From positions 4,496,001 to 4,560,000 of the forward strand of contig OU696577.1 of NCBI GenBank assembly GCA_916048095.2: 64,000 nucleotides of DNA, written 5' to 3'. Source of the DNA: Sacculina carcini (lineage: Eukaryota > Arthropoda > Thecostraca > Sacculinidae). Below, one piece after another: positions 42,759-53,585 of this stretch. Position numbers and translations under genes: made by a program. Position 1 is the first letter of the stretch. Every line of letters starts with the position of its first letter. The notes under the pieces are model-generated. The model did not search any database. It had not been told where the DNA came from and worked only from the letters and a program-made list of their open reading frames with translations.

Positions 42759-42830
42759 TGTGTGTGTGTTTATGTGTCTGCGTGTTTGTGTGTGTGTGTA
42801 TAAGTGTGTGCATGTACGTGTGTTGGTGCC
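42630..42830. repeat. TCTG and TG microsatellite
   Basis: (TCTG)n, (TC)n, then a long (TG)n array. Confidence 0.92.
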
Positions 42831-42833
42831 TCA

Positions 42834-43050
42834 TTCATTGAGTTGCATTACTCGCTGCATGAGGTGCGCGCTGTGAGACACCGGCGACTCAGCTGTGTTA
42901 GCAGGTACTTGCCGGTCCCTGTCCGAGCTGCTGGCAGTCATCGGCAAATAGTCAGGGGGGCGCGTGCGGCGCCGCACCCCAACCACCGCAGGCAAACCAT
43001 CCCCACTGATCCCGCCCGATAACACGTCGTTCAAGCTGTCACTGGCACAC
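42834..43050 (-). CDS. Candidate last coding exon of the formin gene
   Basis: A GC-rich open stretch on the minus strand ends RRRTRPPDYLPMTASSSDRD, SPVSHSAHL, MQRVMQLNE and a stop at 42834. Position and strand suit the exon after the DAD exon, and the basic/Ser-rich tail resembles insect Diaphanous C-termini. However, no AG acceptor in this frame fits the phase-1 donor at 43542, so an additional small exon would be needed. Tentative. Confidence 0.35.
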
Positions 43051-43542
43051 ACGCGCACACAGTTAGGGCCACTGCTACCCGATAAACGAGCGAAAAATTG
43101 GCAAAAATTCGACAATTCGACTGTTAGACAACAAGGACGACCAGAAAATGGTAGAAATTAGCCCAAAACAGCGACAGAGCAGATGAGGCTGCTAGGAGCG
43201 GTATCTCACCATTGCGTCACTTCCCGACTGTTGGGAGACGCCGCCAACATGCCACGTGACCTGCTTCTATTCAGTTGAGCCCTTCTCTCGGCTGCCAGCA
43301 TACGCACACACACACATTGAATGAGTCGCGATACCAAGACATCAATGTGAAAAAACAACGACCTAATATGACCGCCCTATCTAGGGTAGCTCTATGTCTC
43401 CAAAAAAACTGCACTTGATGGGACGGAAAAGGAGATAAAATTTCAAGGGCGAGATGATACACCAAACATGATGATAAAAAAGGTCGAACAGAAGGGAGGG
43501 CTAGAAAGAGCTGAGAGGAATAGGGAAGGGTTGAGTGCTCAC

Positions 43543-43786
43543 CGCCCGCGGCCCGTGGGGCCCGTTTGCGTTTTTGGTCGCGACTGAACGCCGAGCCAGT
43601 TTTGAGCGCCTCGAGAAGGCTATCCATGACTCCCTCCTGGTCGTCAGCGGCGTTCACCATGTCCTCTATGGCGCGCTTCTTGCTCTGTTTGGCCAGCCGC
43701 TCCTGCTCCGCCTTAGCCTTGGCCTCGCGCGCTCGTGCCAACTTGGCCAAATTCTCTCGCTCGCGCACGTTATCAGCGTACGCGTC
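43543..43786 (-). CDS. dia: Diaphanous-related formin, DAD exon
   Basis: Exon of 244 bases: AG acceptor immediately upstream at 43787-43788, GTGAGC donor at 43542. It encodes DAYADNVRERENLAKLAR, a basic/acidic helix EAKAKAEQERLAKQSKKRAI, then the diaphanous autoregulatory domain GVMDSLLEALKTGSAFSRDQ followed by KRKRAPRAAG. The DAD (MDxLLxxL plus basic cluster) binds the N-terminal inhibitory domain; Rho GTP releases it so that FH2 can nucleate and elongate actin filaments in the cytoplasm. It joins in phase 0 to the exon at 53198-53362. GC content is clearly above the surrounding intron. The acceptor lies at the edge of a duplicated segment (43788-43925). Confidence 0.92.
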
Positions 43787-43787
43787 C

Positions 43788-43925
43788 TATCGCATACATG
43801 CACACACACCAACTATATGGAATATCGATACCGACATATCGAACAATACCGAAAATATGGAAAAAAGCAAATGTAACGTCTATATTACAAAAAGTGACAA
43901 AGAAAAATCCAATAAATATATAAAT
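43788..43925 (+). mobile_element. Short LINE-5 fragment at the formin splice acceptor
   Basis: Matches 52602-52742 in inverted orientation with few differences. It encodes GISIPTYRTIPKIWKKANVT and ILQKVTKKNP of a CR1-like RT. Its left edge coincides with the intron/exon border at 43786-43788. Confidence 0.78.
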
Positions 43926-44162
43926 TTATGACTGATTAAATTTCACTGAAGTCCAATCATAATTTACGCACTTGCGATTACACAGGAATATACTACTCTG
44001 TAGAGAATTTTGTGTTCTACAAGATAAGCTATAATTTATACCCAGTCTGTGTTTTGTGCTCAGTCTGTGTTTTGTGCTCGGCGTGTAAGGACGTGTTTCG
44101 TGGTGCTCGTAGTGTGTCAGTAAGTTTCGCTAAACTCCAGTAGACAGTGAGCCGGTGCGGCA

Positions 44163-44790
44163 ATGGCGCATGCAGCAGAAATGATGGAGGCCATGAAAGA
44201 GTGTTTATCGAATGATGAGCTACTCAATATGATTAGGCAGAAGATTGTCGAGCCTGCTGTGAAAGCTGCAGTCGCTGAGGCAGTGCAGGCAAAAGAGCAT
44301 GAGATTGCGATCCTGAAAGAAGATCTGAACTCTGCACTAGACAGAATCGACAAAATTGAACAACACTCCAGGCGAAAAAATCTTTGCATCTCAGGCCTGG
44401 TGGAAGAGAAATCTGAAGATGCCAACAAGCTCCTGCAAGATGTTGCCAAGAGAATGAAGGTGGACATATGCGCTGATGACGTGGAATCGGTACACCGAAT
44501 TGGCAAACCTGTCACAGGCAAATCCAGACCACTCCTGATCTGCTTTGAAAAACTCAGAAAGCGAAATGAGTTTTACAGGGCCAGGACATTTTTCAGTTAC
44601 GGTATTATCAATGGATGATGTCCTTCGCCACACTGGACCAGCCGGAGCAATGACCGAAGAAACAGATTCTATTCAGTTGTGTCAGGCAGAACGCACGGCT
44701 GAGTGGAAAAATGTCAGCCGCAATGTTACAGCCACGACAAATAAAGTGAACCGACCCAACACCAGATTCAGTCAGTCAAACAGGCGGTAG
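44163..44790 (+). pseudogene. LINE-4 ORF1, truncated
   Basis: MAHAAEMMEAMKECLSNDEL start, coiled coil EIAILKEDLNSALDRIDKIE, RRM part RRKNLCISGLVEEK, SVHRIGKPVTGKSRPLLICF, then FYRARTFFSYGIING and a stop at 44618. A C-terminal piece continues in another frame (TAEWKNVSRNV) to 44790. Compared with the intact ORF1 at 16283 the central C-terminal domain is missing, an internal deletion near 44600. Confidence 0.83.
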
Positions 44791-45174
44791 TTCAACTAGC
44801 TAAAATCAATATACCTCACCTCACACAGGTCACACCTACCACACAGTGAGTGTACACACTTGTCTTGACGTCGTATTGTCGTGCGTTTGTTTACGTCCTG
44901 TAATCTCAACCTAGTTGTATTGTTGTTTACGTATTGTATGCCAATTGTCTGTATATACTTGAAAATGTGTTCTTTTTTTCGCTTCACTCACCTATTCGCC
45001 GCTGACCGGTGGAATGTTTGTGCACCCATATCGCAACTCTTGTTTTTGTTCTAACTATACGTGCAATTTTCATTCTGTGTTTTTTTTCTATAGACTGAGA
45101 TTTTCTTTTTTCATTGTAATTCATCCATCTATTTTTATATATTTATTCCTGGGCTTATTGTTTGCTTTTTTGTG

Positions 45175-46155
45175 ATCATTAGTATGAATTATTTGGATGA
45201 TGAGCTGGGGATAGAACTGGAGCCCGAAAGTAATTTTTTCACACAACATTTGGATCTCGGTGACAAAAAGATATATGAACAATGCACATACAAGATTCCT
45301 TCAACCATTGTGAAAAACTCATTGGAGTTGGCGATATTGCAAGTCAATATAAGATCGCTGAAGCAAAACTTTGAAAAACTGAAATACTTACTCTCCAGTT
45401 CAAAAATGTTTGATATTATCCTATTATCAGAGACTTGGATTGATGACTGTTCATCTAAATTTTTCCAGATTGATGACTATGATTTAGTGACCGCTTCGCC
45501 GGAATGAGAAAGAACGAGGGGTAAAGGATCTGCTATTTATGTGAGCAAAAAATATAATTACATGGTCAGTGACAAGTATTCAAGTGGCACAGAGATTGCA
45601 TTTCAGGCAGTTACTATTGAGCTGTTTAACCCAAATAAAAGAAATATAGTTTTTATCTCCGTCTACAGGTCTCCCTCTTATCAGTCTTCCCTTTTTATGA
45701 ATTTTTTAGACACCACATTTTGACACATTGTTTAATGATAAAGTATATGTAAAGTAAAGTAAGTTATTGGCGGTGATTTTAACATTGATATCTTGGATAA
45801 TTCGCAAACAGATTTTATTGATCTCATGGCTTCTAAAGGATTCTACCCAACAATCAATAAGCCGACTCGTATAACACAGACATGCTCCACTCTGATCGAC
45901 AACACATTCATCAACAACACGTCTCTAGTCTCTTCCAGTGGCATAATAACACATGATATCAGTGATCACCTGCCAACTTTTTGCACTGTGACGTACAATA
46001 CTGTTTCACCCACAACATTGCATCAAAATGGAAGATTATTCAATTTTAAACATGCTGACAAATTAATACAACAAGTCAGAGTTGAGATGGACAAGTTCTA
46101 TGAGATATCAGAAGCCGAAGAATGTGCCAACTTCCTACTACAAACATGTGTATGA
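45175..46155 (+). pseudogene. LINE-4 ORF2 endonuclease, stops
   Basis: LAILQVNIRSLKQNFEKLKY, IILLSETWIDD (catalytic Glu), a TGA at 45505, GKGSAIYVSKKYNYM, VFISVYRSPS, stops near 45720-45760, VIGGDFNIDILD (catalytic Asp/Asn) and HDISDHLPTFC (catalytic His). Ends NFLLQTCV at the internal deletion. Confidence 0.83.
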
Positions 46156-46838
46156 TGTGTAAAAATGAGCTGAGTGATTTAAACTTATTAATTGACAATG
46201 ATCGAATTGATCACTCGCCAGTGGTGAAATATCTGGGGGTGATGTTAGATAATGACCTCAAATTCCGTGCTCATATCAAGTATACAACTTCAATAATTAA
46301 CAGGCACATTGGAATTATTTCGAAGGCTCGTAAATTTTTAACCTCTGAACACGCGCTTTTATTATACAATGCCTTAATTCAACCTTTCTTATCGTATTGT
46401 AATTTAAATTGGGCATTGGGGTATCCTACCCATTACAATCCCTTAATTGTTGCGCAAAAGAGAATTATGAGGATTATCGACATGGCTCCATATGGTTGAC
46501 ATACAAGCTCAATTGAAAAAAAATATAAGGTACAAAAATTTCGTGATCTCGTCAAACCAAACTGTATGGTTTTAATGCATAGTTTTTTAACCAATTCACT
46601 TCCCCCATGTATTTCTCACAATTTTATTTTGAAACTCAATACAAGAAACCTAAGAGAAAAACATCATTTTGAGGAGCTAAGAGTAAATAACAATTATGAA
46701 GAACATTGCATGTTTATCAAGGCACCCAAGTACTGGAATCAGTTAGTTGCCAAAAATATTCCGTCTCTCGTGAATGTTCCTTCTTCTAAACGTGAACTCA
46801 AACAAGTTACGAACAAGCTGATTATGGACAATTACTGA
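46150..46838 (+). pseudogene. LINE-4 ORF2, RT C-terminal region
   Basis: KNELSDLNLLIDNDRIDHSP, VVKYLGVMLDNDLKFRAHIK, HALLLYNALIQPFLSYCNLN, IVAQKRIMRIIDMAPYG followed by a TGA (Ser in the sister copy), then CMVLMHSFLTNSLPPCI and FIKAPKYWNQLV. I count 14 residue differences from the 62.5-63.2 kb copy over about 225. The RT palm with motif A-C is absent. Confidence 0.85.
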
Positions 46839-47253
46839 TTAGTGACTCATTGATCTGGTTGATGGTGACAATGTTGACAATGTTGATGGTATGAATGAAT
46901 GATAGCTGATAGCACCAATGCTGATAGTTAATTGTGAAAATATCACGTGTACTTGGCTCGGTTTATTTCCTCGGCTCATCATCTCCATATTTTTATTATT
47001 TTTTGTTAGCAATTTTTATTAATTTGATCTGTAATGATCTACTTTTGTTTTGGTTGACCAAAAATTGCAACGACGACTTTATCTTTTCTTCAATTCACAA
47101 TTGTTCCTAGTTGCATGATTTAGAATTATTATATATTATTTCAGTGGTTGAGACAGGATTCTTCCTTACACCCTGAAAAATATCATTTTTGCAACTGTTT
47201 TTTTGTGATGTTCTTCATGTTCTGTTTCAAGTGTGAAATAAACTTTCTTCTTC

Positions 47254-47689
47254 TTAAAAAAATGATACAAAATACGTGTAAAATTCTTAAATACATCCAA
47301 AATTACACTTGAACACCGGGCGACTAAAATTAATTCATTTTTCTACTATTTCTCAGTAACTATTTGTTACACATACAAATTAATTATACCATCGTGCTAG
47401 AAATCTTGTTTTCTACAATACGGTATAATTTGTAATTTTCCAAAGTGTATCTGAAGGAAGTTACGGCGGTGTAAAGTCAAATGGACATATTGCCAATTTG
47501 ACAGCTATTATGCGCACTTGCGATTACACAGGAATATACACCGATTAAATTTCACTGAAGCCCAATCACAATTAGGAATGCATCATATTAGCTCCAAGCA
47601 TGGATGGTGTGGTTTCATTGGGTACAGTTTAATTAATTAACTATACTGAATAGAAAGGCTTTATTGTCCTCAATATTTACACATGAATT
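47254..47689. other. AT-rich interval sharing blocks with 43930-44040
   Basis: GCACTTGCGATTACACAGGA and GATTAAATTTCACTGAAG occur here (about 47512-47560) and left of the LINE (43935-43995), but in swapped order. This suggests an older repeat flanking the LINE insertion. Confidence 0.5.
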
Positions 47690-49495
47690 GTTCCGCCCGA
47701 CGGGCGGCTAAAATACTACTGGGAACAAAGTTAACTACTGAATTTTACTGTATAATTTAATTATTTTAATTTCAAGTTGCATAAGCTTAAGTTGCATAAG
47801 GATATGGGTTGTAATATCATGCAATGCCAACTATATGAATATGCTGTTTTAGCGGACGCATAAATCTGGAATTATATAGATGACAGGTTTCATTGTTTTG
47901 ATAGTGTTACACTTCTGAATTACTACACACGAAGGATGGATGTGAACTTGAGCAGTGTTGAGGAAAAAACTTCGTCAATAATTAAAACAAGAATTTACAA
48001 ATTTATATTTTTCTATTGGATAAGCTTTTTGCTTTTTGATTCATTATATTATATTTATAGTTACGCACGACGGGCGGGTTTAAATACGAGGCAGTTCGAG
48101 GGAAAATATTTTGCCACATCTAAAATAAAAACATTCACATTTAGACTTTTCTATTGGTTAAGACTTTTTATGGGTTTACTTTTTCTTTTTTAATTTCTAA
48201 TCATTTTTTTATTCAATATTCAATTCAATATTCATTTTACTTCATTTATTGTTCTGCACAAAGGGCGGGTTTTAATGCTAGATGGTGATGTTGAGTTATA
48301 AATAAATTTTGAAAACATTATGATGAAAAAATTAGTCATTTTTCATTGTTTTGTGTCAGAGTTCTGAATTATTCAGCACGATGGGCAGGTTTAAATAGGA
48401 TTTTTTTTGGTTTACTCTTTTCTTTATTAATTCATATTTATTTTCTCTTATGAATTGAATACAAATATAATAGTATGAACTGTTTCGCACGACGGGCGGG
48501 TTTACATGCTAGAATTTTCATTGTTTTGTACGTGTTAGTGTTCTGAATTATTCCGCACGACGGGTAGGTTTAAATATGAGGTGGATTAAGGGATAATATT
48601 TTGTCAAATTTATAATTAAAATATTCACATTTAGAGTTTTTATTGGTGAACGTATTTACAGGTTAAATTTTTTGCTTTTTAATTTTTATACAGTTTATTC
48701 TATGGATTGAATATGCATTTTATTTTATGAATTGTTGAGCACGACGGGCGGGTTTCAATATGAGGCGGGGTAAAAGAAAATAGGTTGTCAAAATAAAAAT
48801 AAAAATAATTAAATTGAGACTTTTCAATTGAGTAAGATTTTAATGAGGATATCTGTTTTCTTTTTTAATTTGCAATATGTTTATGAATTAAATATGAATT
48901 TCATTTTATGAATTACTCCGCACAACTGGCGGGTTTCAATGCTAGACGGTGATGTTAAGTTATAAAAATATTTTGGAAAAATTATAATGAAAAAGTGTAG
49001 TCACTTTTCATTGTTTCGTGTCTGAGTTCTGAATTATTCAGCACGACGGGCATGTATAAATAAATATGAGGCGGTTTAGGCAAACTATTTTCTGAAAATA
49101 AATGCGAGAATATAGATATTTAGAATTTTTATGGGTTTACTCCACTCTTTTTTAATTCATTTTCCTTTTCTCTTATGAATTGAATACAAATTTAATAGTA
49201 TGAACTGTTTCGCACGACGGGCGGGTTTACATGCTAGAATTTTCATTGTTTGTTACGTGTTTGTGTTCTGAATTGTTCCGCACAATGGGTGGGTTTATAT
49301 ATGAGGCGGGTTGAGGGAAAATATTATGTCAAAAAATATATAAAATATTCACACTTGGACTTTTCTATTGAGTAAGACAATTATGAGTTTTCATTTTCTT
49401 TTTTAATTTGGAATATTTTGTATGAATATGAATTTTTATGAATATTACTTCCATTTTATGAATTCCTCCGCACAACGGGCGGGTTTTAATGCTAG
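47690..49495 (+). repeat. Tandem array of Helitron-like units
   Basis: About twelve GC-rich blocks of the form CCGCACGACGGGCGGGTTT are spaced 70-190 bases apart in very AT-rich DNA. Blocks alternate between those followed by ATGAGG (unit start) and those followed by AATGCTAG or ACATGCTAG (unit end). Approximate block positions: 47697, 48065, 48255, 48375, 48487, 48555, 48738, 48917, 49040, 49210, 49279, 49470. The last unit ends CTAG against a TATATA tract, as does the single copy at 29381-29570. Short GC stem CCGC/GCGG near CTAG fits a Helitron 3' end. Confidence 0.7.
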
Positions 49496-49832
49496 TATAT
49501 ATATATGATACACATTCCTGATTTTCACTCCCAAAGTATTCGCAACATGTTTCCAGTCACTCTCATTGTGGTATGCTTCCGTGAATAGTTTTTCTATGAT
49601 TTTCACTAAATTGATTATACTTTATTATAAGTTTTGCACTATTAACACTAGCAAACTGATGAGTCGTATAAAGTGCTATTGTGAAATAAAGCATGGCCCC
49701 AGAAAAGTTGTGCTCAATCGACAAATTCGCCAAATATTTATATTTTAATATAAATACGCTTGTTTTTCGATATTTTGTATGAAAAAAAATCATTTTTCAT
49801 TTTCTTCAATTAAAGTTCAATTTTTTCCTTAT

Positions 49833-49937
49833 ATTTCATTTGGATCAAATCATATTTCATTTGGATCAAATCAGATTTCATTTGGATCAAATCAGATTTG
49901 ATTTGGATCAAATCAGATTTGATTTGGATCAAATCAA
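49833..49937. repeat. 21-bp tandem repeat, five copies
   Basis: ATTTCATTTGGATCAAATCAG and close variants, five in a row. The core TGATTTGGATCAAATCA is almost palindromic, so each unit could fold. Confidence 0.93.
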
Positions 49938-50560
49938 ATTGCAAATGGTATAGTACGGTACGATTGCAAAAATGAGGTGCGGTACGAAATTTTTTCGTTG
50001 GTACGAATCACGAAACCAATCGTACCGTACGTACTTCATTCTCTGCTTCTATAATATAATTCTGTAGTGATATTTTGCCTCTGCCAAACCTAATGAGATG
50101 ACATTTTCTGTATTAAATTTCATCTGTCATTTATTGCTCTATGCAGACAGTTGGTGGCTATATTGTTGGAGTTTTTTTTCTAACACAGACATGTTTATTG
50201 CCCAAAATCAGACACATAAAGCATAAAACACAAGCACATGGCACACAAGCACATGGCAATTTTAACAAAATAGAGACTTAAATAATTAAATAAATGACAA
50301 TGAATGATTATGCAGTGATGGTCATTATATCAATCATATATAAATACAAAACTATAGTCAAACATCACCACATAACGGTTTCACACAACAAAATAACATT
50401 GCTAGGTCGAGCATGTGACATGAGTGCGTGCGTGTTTGGGTGCTTTATTCATTTTATTTTTTAAGGAACATTGAATGTATATTTAAATAAAAACATGCAA
50501 TGCGAAACAATGAAACAAGGAAGAAAGAACAAATGAACAAAAGTACATTGAATATAAATG
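49938..50560. other. Interval without a recognised feature
   Basis: AT-rich sequence, possibly LINE 3' flank. No paired termini, long frame or RNA gene seen. Confidence 0.45.
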
Positions 50561-51683
50561 TAAATTCAGAAGCACGGGTGACGTAACGGCAATTGCCCTG
50601 TCTGAATCACCCATACTTCCTCATTTTTAACAACCAGAATTTATCTACTAAGACGAAATAAAAAGGAAATAAAAACAAAATATACGAAAATAAGATACGA
50701 AAATATAATATTAAATATGAAGATTAACTATATGGATAATTTGAATAATCCTAATGTAAGACTTTTTTAGTCATGACTTTACATTGACGAAATTTATTAG
50801 GGAGATCAGAAAGATGTTTAACTAGTGGGGATAGCACCGTGTTCCAAACTATTGGAGCTTTTACCAAGAGTGAATTCATTTCGAAATTGTGAGAGAATGT
50901 GGGCTGGGTAAAATGCTGTATATTCCTTGTATTTGCTTTTTTGATGTGTAAGATAAATTTGTTCTGGATCAATGGCGCTAATTTGCACTGCAAGAATTGA
51001 CAAAGAATTAGAAGAAGATTATACTTAATTAAATTGTCAAATTTGTAGATATTTAGTGACCCAAAGATGGGAGAGGATAATGAGAATTCGAAATTACCCT
51101 GATTGATCTTTTTTGAAGAACCCTAAGCCGATCAAATGATGTTGAATACCCCAGGCCCCAAATTGTTAAACAGTAAGAAAGATATGGTAAGACCAGTGCG
51201 TTATAAAGTAAAAGTAGCGCATAAGTTCGAAAAATAGTTTTAACTTTGGAGATCATGCCAATGTTCCTCGACAAAATTTTACAAACGTTGGCTTTATGAG
51301 CAGAAAATTTAAAGTCTTCAACGATAATGACGCCAAAATATTTGACTGAATTGCAGTTGCTGACAGTCACTGCTTTCATCATTGATGTTGTGTTGAATTT
51401 TCAAATCATCCGCAAATGTATTCATGTGTGTACATTTTGCTCTCATTTTCATCAAGTCGTTCACATATAGAAAGAACGTTATTGGTGCAAGCACGGTAGT
51501 TGCGTCAATCCACTGTTGGCATTAACCCAAGACAATTTATTTCTTCTGATACAAGTGCGCATCTCTATTCCAGAACTTTTTCATCCAATCCTGGAATTTA
51601 CCACTGACTCGTCCATATTTCCTTAGCTTGTGTAATAACTTCCCTTGCGGTACTTTATCGAAAGCCCATTCGAAGTCAATATA

Positions 51684-52421
51684 CAGTTGAAACCGCTTAA
51701 TGTCATACCCTCGGGACCTGCAAAAATTATGACATTAACCAAGCTCAGCCTTTTTGGCCATTTTTCGCCTCCAAACTTGTTTTTATCAGTCGGTATATTT
51801 TTACAATCATGAGAAATGTGAAAATATCGCACAGTACACAAGTCATTGCTTCATGAAAAAATAAAATATCGCTCTATAGAACAGTACCGCCTCGTCTGCA
51901 TTGAAAATGTGTCTGGGCGCACAGCCGTCCAGCACCTTGGGCATTACGTTTGCCATCCATTTTTTTGCCCCACCAAATCAGCCGCCGCTTTCTCCCATTG
52001 CGCCTTCACAAATCTGACGGTTTCCCGCGGCTCCAGCCGGCCGAGCCAGCCAAACTGACGGTTCAAATGCCACAATCATCTCAATTCATGGCGCGCATCT
52101 GGTGGAGCCACATGAGCACAGCCTCATCCACCTCTGCAATATTGTTCGATCTCTTGCGCTTCCGACTAATATTGCTGCTGGTCACCGCAAGGTCTCGAAC
52201 TTCTTTATGTTCCTTCCAGATTCCTGATTGTTCCCTGATTACAGCCGAGGTCCTTTGCAATGGTCGTTTGTTTCTAGCCAGCCTTGAGTTGGTCCAAATG
52301 TCACACGGGATCACAAAAAGTATGACATTAAGCGCTTTCTGTCCCTGTGAGGCATATCGCCGAAGTTTGGGACCTACGACGGTATGACATTAACCGGTAT
52401 AACATTAAGTGGTTTCGACTG
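51684..52421 (-). mobile_element. Tigger/pogo-type element 2, 738 bp
   Basis: TIRs CAGTTGAAACCGCTTAATGT and (complement) CAGTCGAAACCACTTAATGT flanked by TA on both sides (51682-51683, 52422-52423). It interrupts LINE-5 exactly between GWVHTIY and IDFEWAF. It is an internally deleted copy with a transposase remnant. Confidence 0.9.
51760..52314 (-). pseudogene. Tigger-2 transposase remnant
   Basis: From 52314 the minus strand shows a CENP-B/pipsqueak-type DNA-binding part: EVRDLAVTSSNISRKRKRSN and EVDEAVLMWLHQMRAMN. After stops comes HIFNADEAVLFYRAIFYFF, the first catalytic Asp region. Most of the DDE domain is missing. It differs in sequence from the transposase at 1-1293. Confidence 0.75.
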
Positions 52422-52857
52422 TATATGGTGTGTACCCATCCCTCTCTTTCTTGTGTCCTATCCGAAATTTGCCTCTTTCTGAAACCAATTTGACTTTCCG
52501 TTATCAAATTGAACCTTTCCAAAAACGAGAACCACTTTCTGCGAATTATTTTATCAACCAATTTACATGACACACAAGTCAACGAAACGGGCCTGTAATT
52601 TCTTGGATTTTTCATTGTCACTTTTTGTAATATAGGCGTTACATTTGCATTTTTCCATATTTTCGGTATTGTTCCATATGTCGGTATCGATATTCCATAT
52701 AGTTGGTGTGTGTGCATGTATGCGATACTATCACATACTATCAACAGTTTCAAAGACACATTTGCCCCATGAAATGCGAGACAGATGAGTTCACTCAGTC
52801 CTGCGCACCACAAATCGATGAGACCTCACTCACATACACATACGGGCGAATTTATCT

Positions 52858-52923
52858 GGTGGTAAACCCTCGCATTCCAGGTGGTAAATCCTCGTATTCC
52901 AGGTGGTAAACCCTCGCACAGCA
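52858..52923. repeat. 22-bp tandem repeat, three copies
   Basis: GGTGGTAAACCCTCGCATTC-type unit, three copies with minor changes, in the formin intron about 280 bases downstream of the GC donor. Confidence 0.9.
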
Positions 52924-53197
52924 GTGAGCGTATGTGACTTGCGAAACAAATACAACTGAGTTAAATGTAGAACTCGTGTTGCCAGCGACGCCAAGCCATT
53001 CGACGGGGAGTACAAGAAAAACGGGTATCAACATAAGCTGCGTGATATGGCGAGGATGCACGTGCCTCATACCAACACATAACTTATTGACAAACAGACG
53101 AACAAAAGAAGATGCAAATTACGCAAACCAGCGCCAAAAAGATAATATATATAACACGAATCCCCAAACCAAATATAACACGTATCCCCAAACTTGC

Positions 53198-53362
53198 CTG
53201 GAATATTTCGATAAACTTGTTGATGTCGCCGAAAAAGTCCTCCATCGGGTATTTTTGTTTGTCGAACACAAAATACTCGGCAATGTTGGAGAAATCGTCG
53301 GTCATTTTCGATGCCATGTTGGACAAAACGTCAACCTGTTGGCGCGCGTTTACTGCAAACTC
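53198..53362 (-). CDS. dia: Diaphanous-related formin, FH2 exon
   Basis: 165 bases, exactly 55 codons, phase 0 at both ends: EFAVNARQQVDVLSNMASKM, FSNIAEYFVFDKQKYPMEDF, FGDINKFIEIFQ. This is the post/C-terminal helical part of the FH2 domain (EYFxFD and FFGDI are hallmarks), which closes the FH2 dimer on actin. The acceptor is TTGTTGTTAATCAG. The donor is CAG followed by GCAAGT, a GC-AG intron rather than GT-AG. Preceded by the exon at 55938 and followed, after a 9.4 kb transposon-filled intron, by the DAD exon. Confidence 0.92.
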
Positions 53363-53585
53363 CTGATTAACAACAAAGCAAGCAGACCAGATATGGATGA
53401 AGAGTCGACACCTGTAGCAACAGTGAAAAGAAGTTAGGCCAGATGCCAAAATCACCACCAATAGGATATGTATTCCCTTGCCTATGTAACGGAGAGGATT
53501 TGTATCCTCTTCTCATTCTCTCTCTGTACCTGTGTGAAATGATTAGAAAAACCAGTATTTAGATTGACAGCTCCATAGTTAATAT

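Larger units (their letters stand above)
44042..47253 (+). mobile_element. LINE-4 family copy with internal deletion (5' and 3' ends both kept)
   Basis: 5' UTR with an 18-bp duplication CAGTCTGTGTTTTGTGCT (44043-44060, 44061-44078), truncated ORF1 (44163-44618), endonuclease (45175-46155), a jump at about 46145 over the RT palm, RT C-terminus (46150-46838) and 3' UTR ending GTGTGAAATAAACTTTCTTC at 47253. Its last 1.1 kb is nearly identical to the minus-strand copy at 62093-63200. It lies inside the 9.4 kb formin intron, antisense to the gene. Confidence 0.85.
50560..52742 (-). pseudogene. CR1-like LINE copy (LINE-5), split by Tigger-2
   Basis: The minus strand reads TIPKIWKNANVTPILQKVTM, NYRPVSLTCVSCKLVDKII and SQIGFRKR (52700-52440), then, across the Tigger-2 insertion, IDFEWAFDKVPQGKLLHKL (motif A region, 51680-51620), APITFFLYVNDLMKM, TFADDLKIQHN (motif C, about 51400), VKYFGVIIVEDFKFSAH, LLLYNALVLPYLSYCLTIWG and a C-terminal APIVWNTVLSPLV, then 3' UTR to about 50560. 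Several stops and frameshifts. It lies sense-oriented in the formin intron. Confidence 0.82.

Noticed and set aside
43271-43542. Open extension of the formin DAD exon past the GTGAGC donor
   Set aside because: The readthrough residues are hydrophobic and unlike formin tails, and a strong donor precedes them.
47936-48193. Small hydrophobic frame inside the Helitron-like array
   Set aside because: It is not conserved between units of the array and starts at an arbitrary position.
49833-49937. Evenly spaced repeats that could suggest a CRISPR array
   Set aside because: Units are contiguous with no spacers and the context is a eukaryotic intron.
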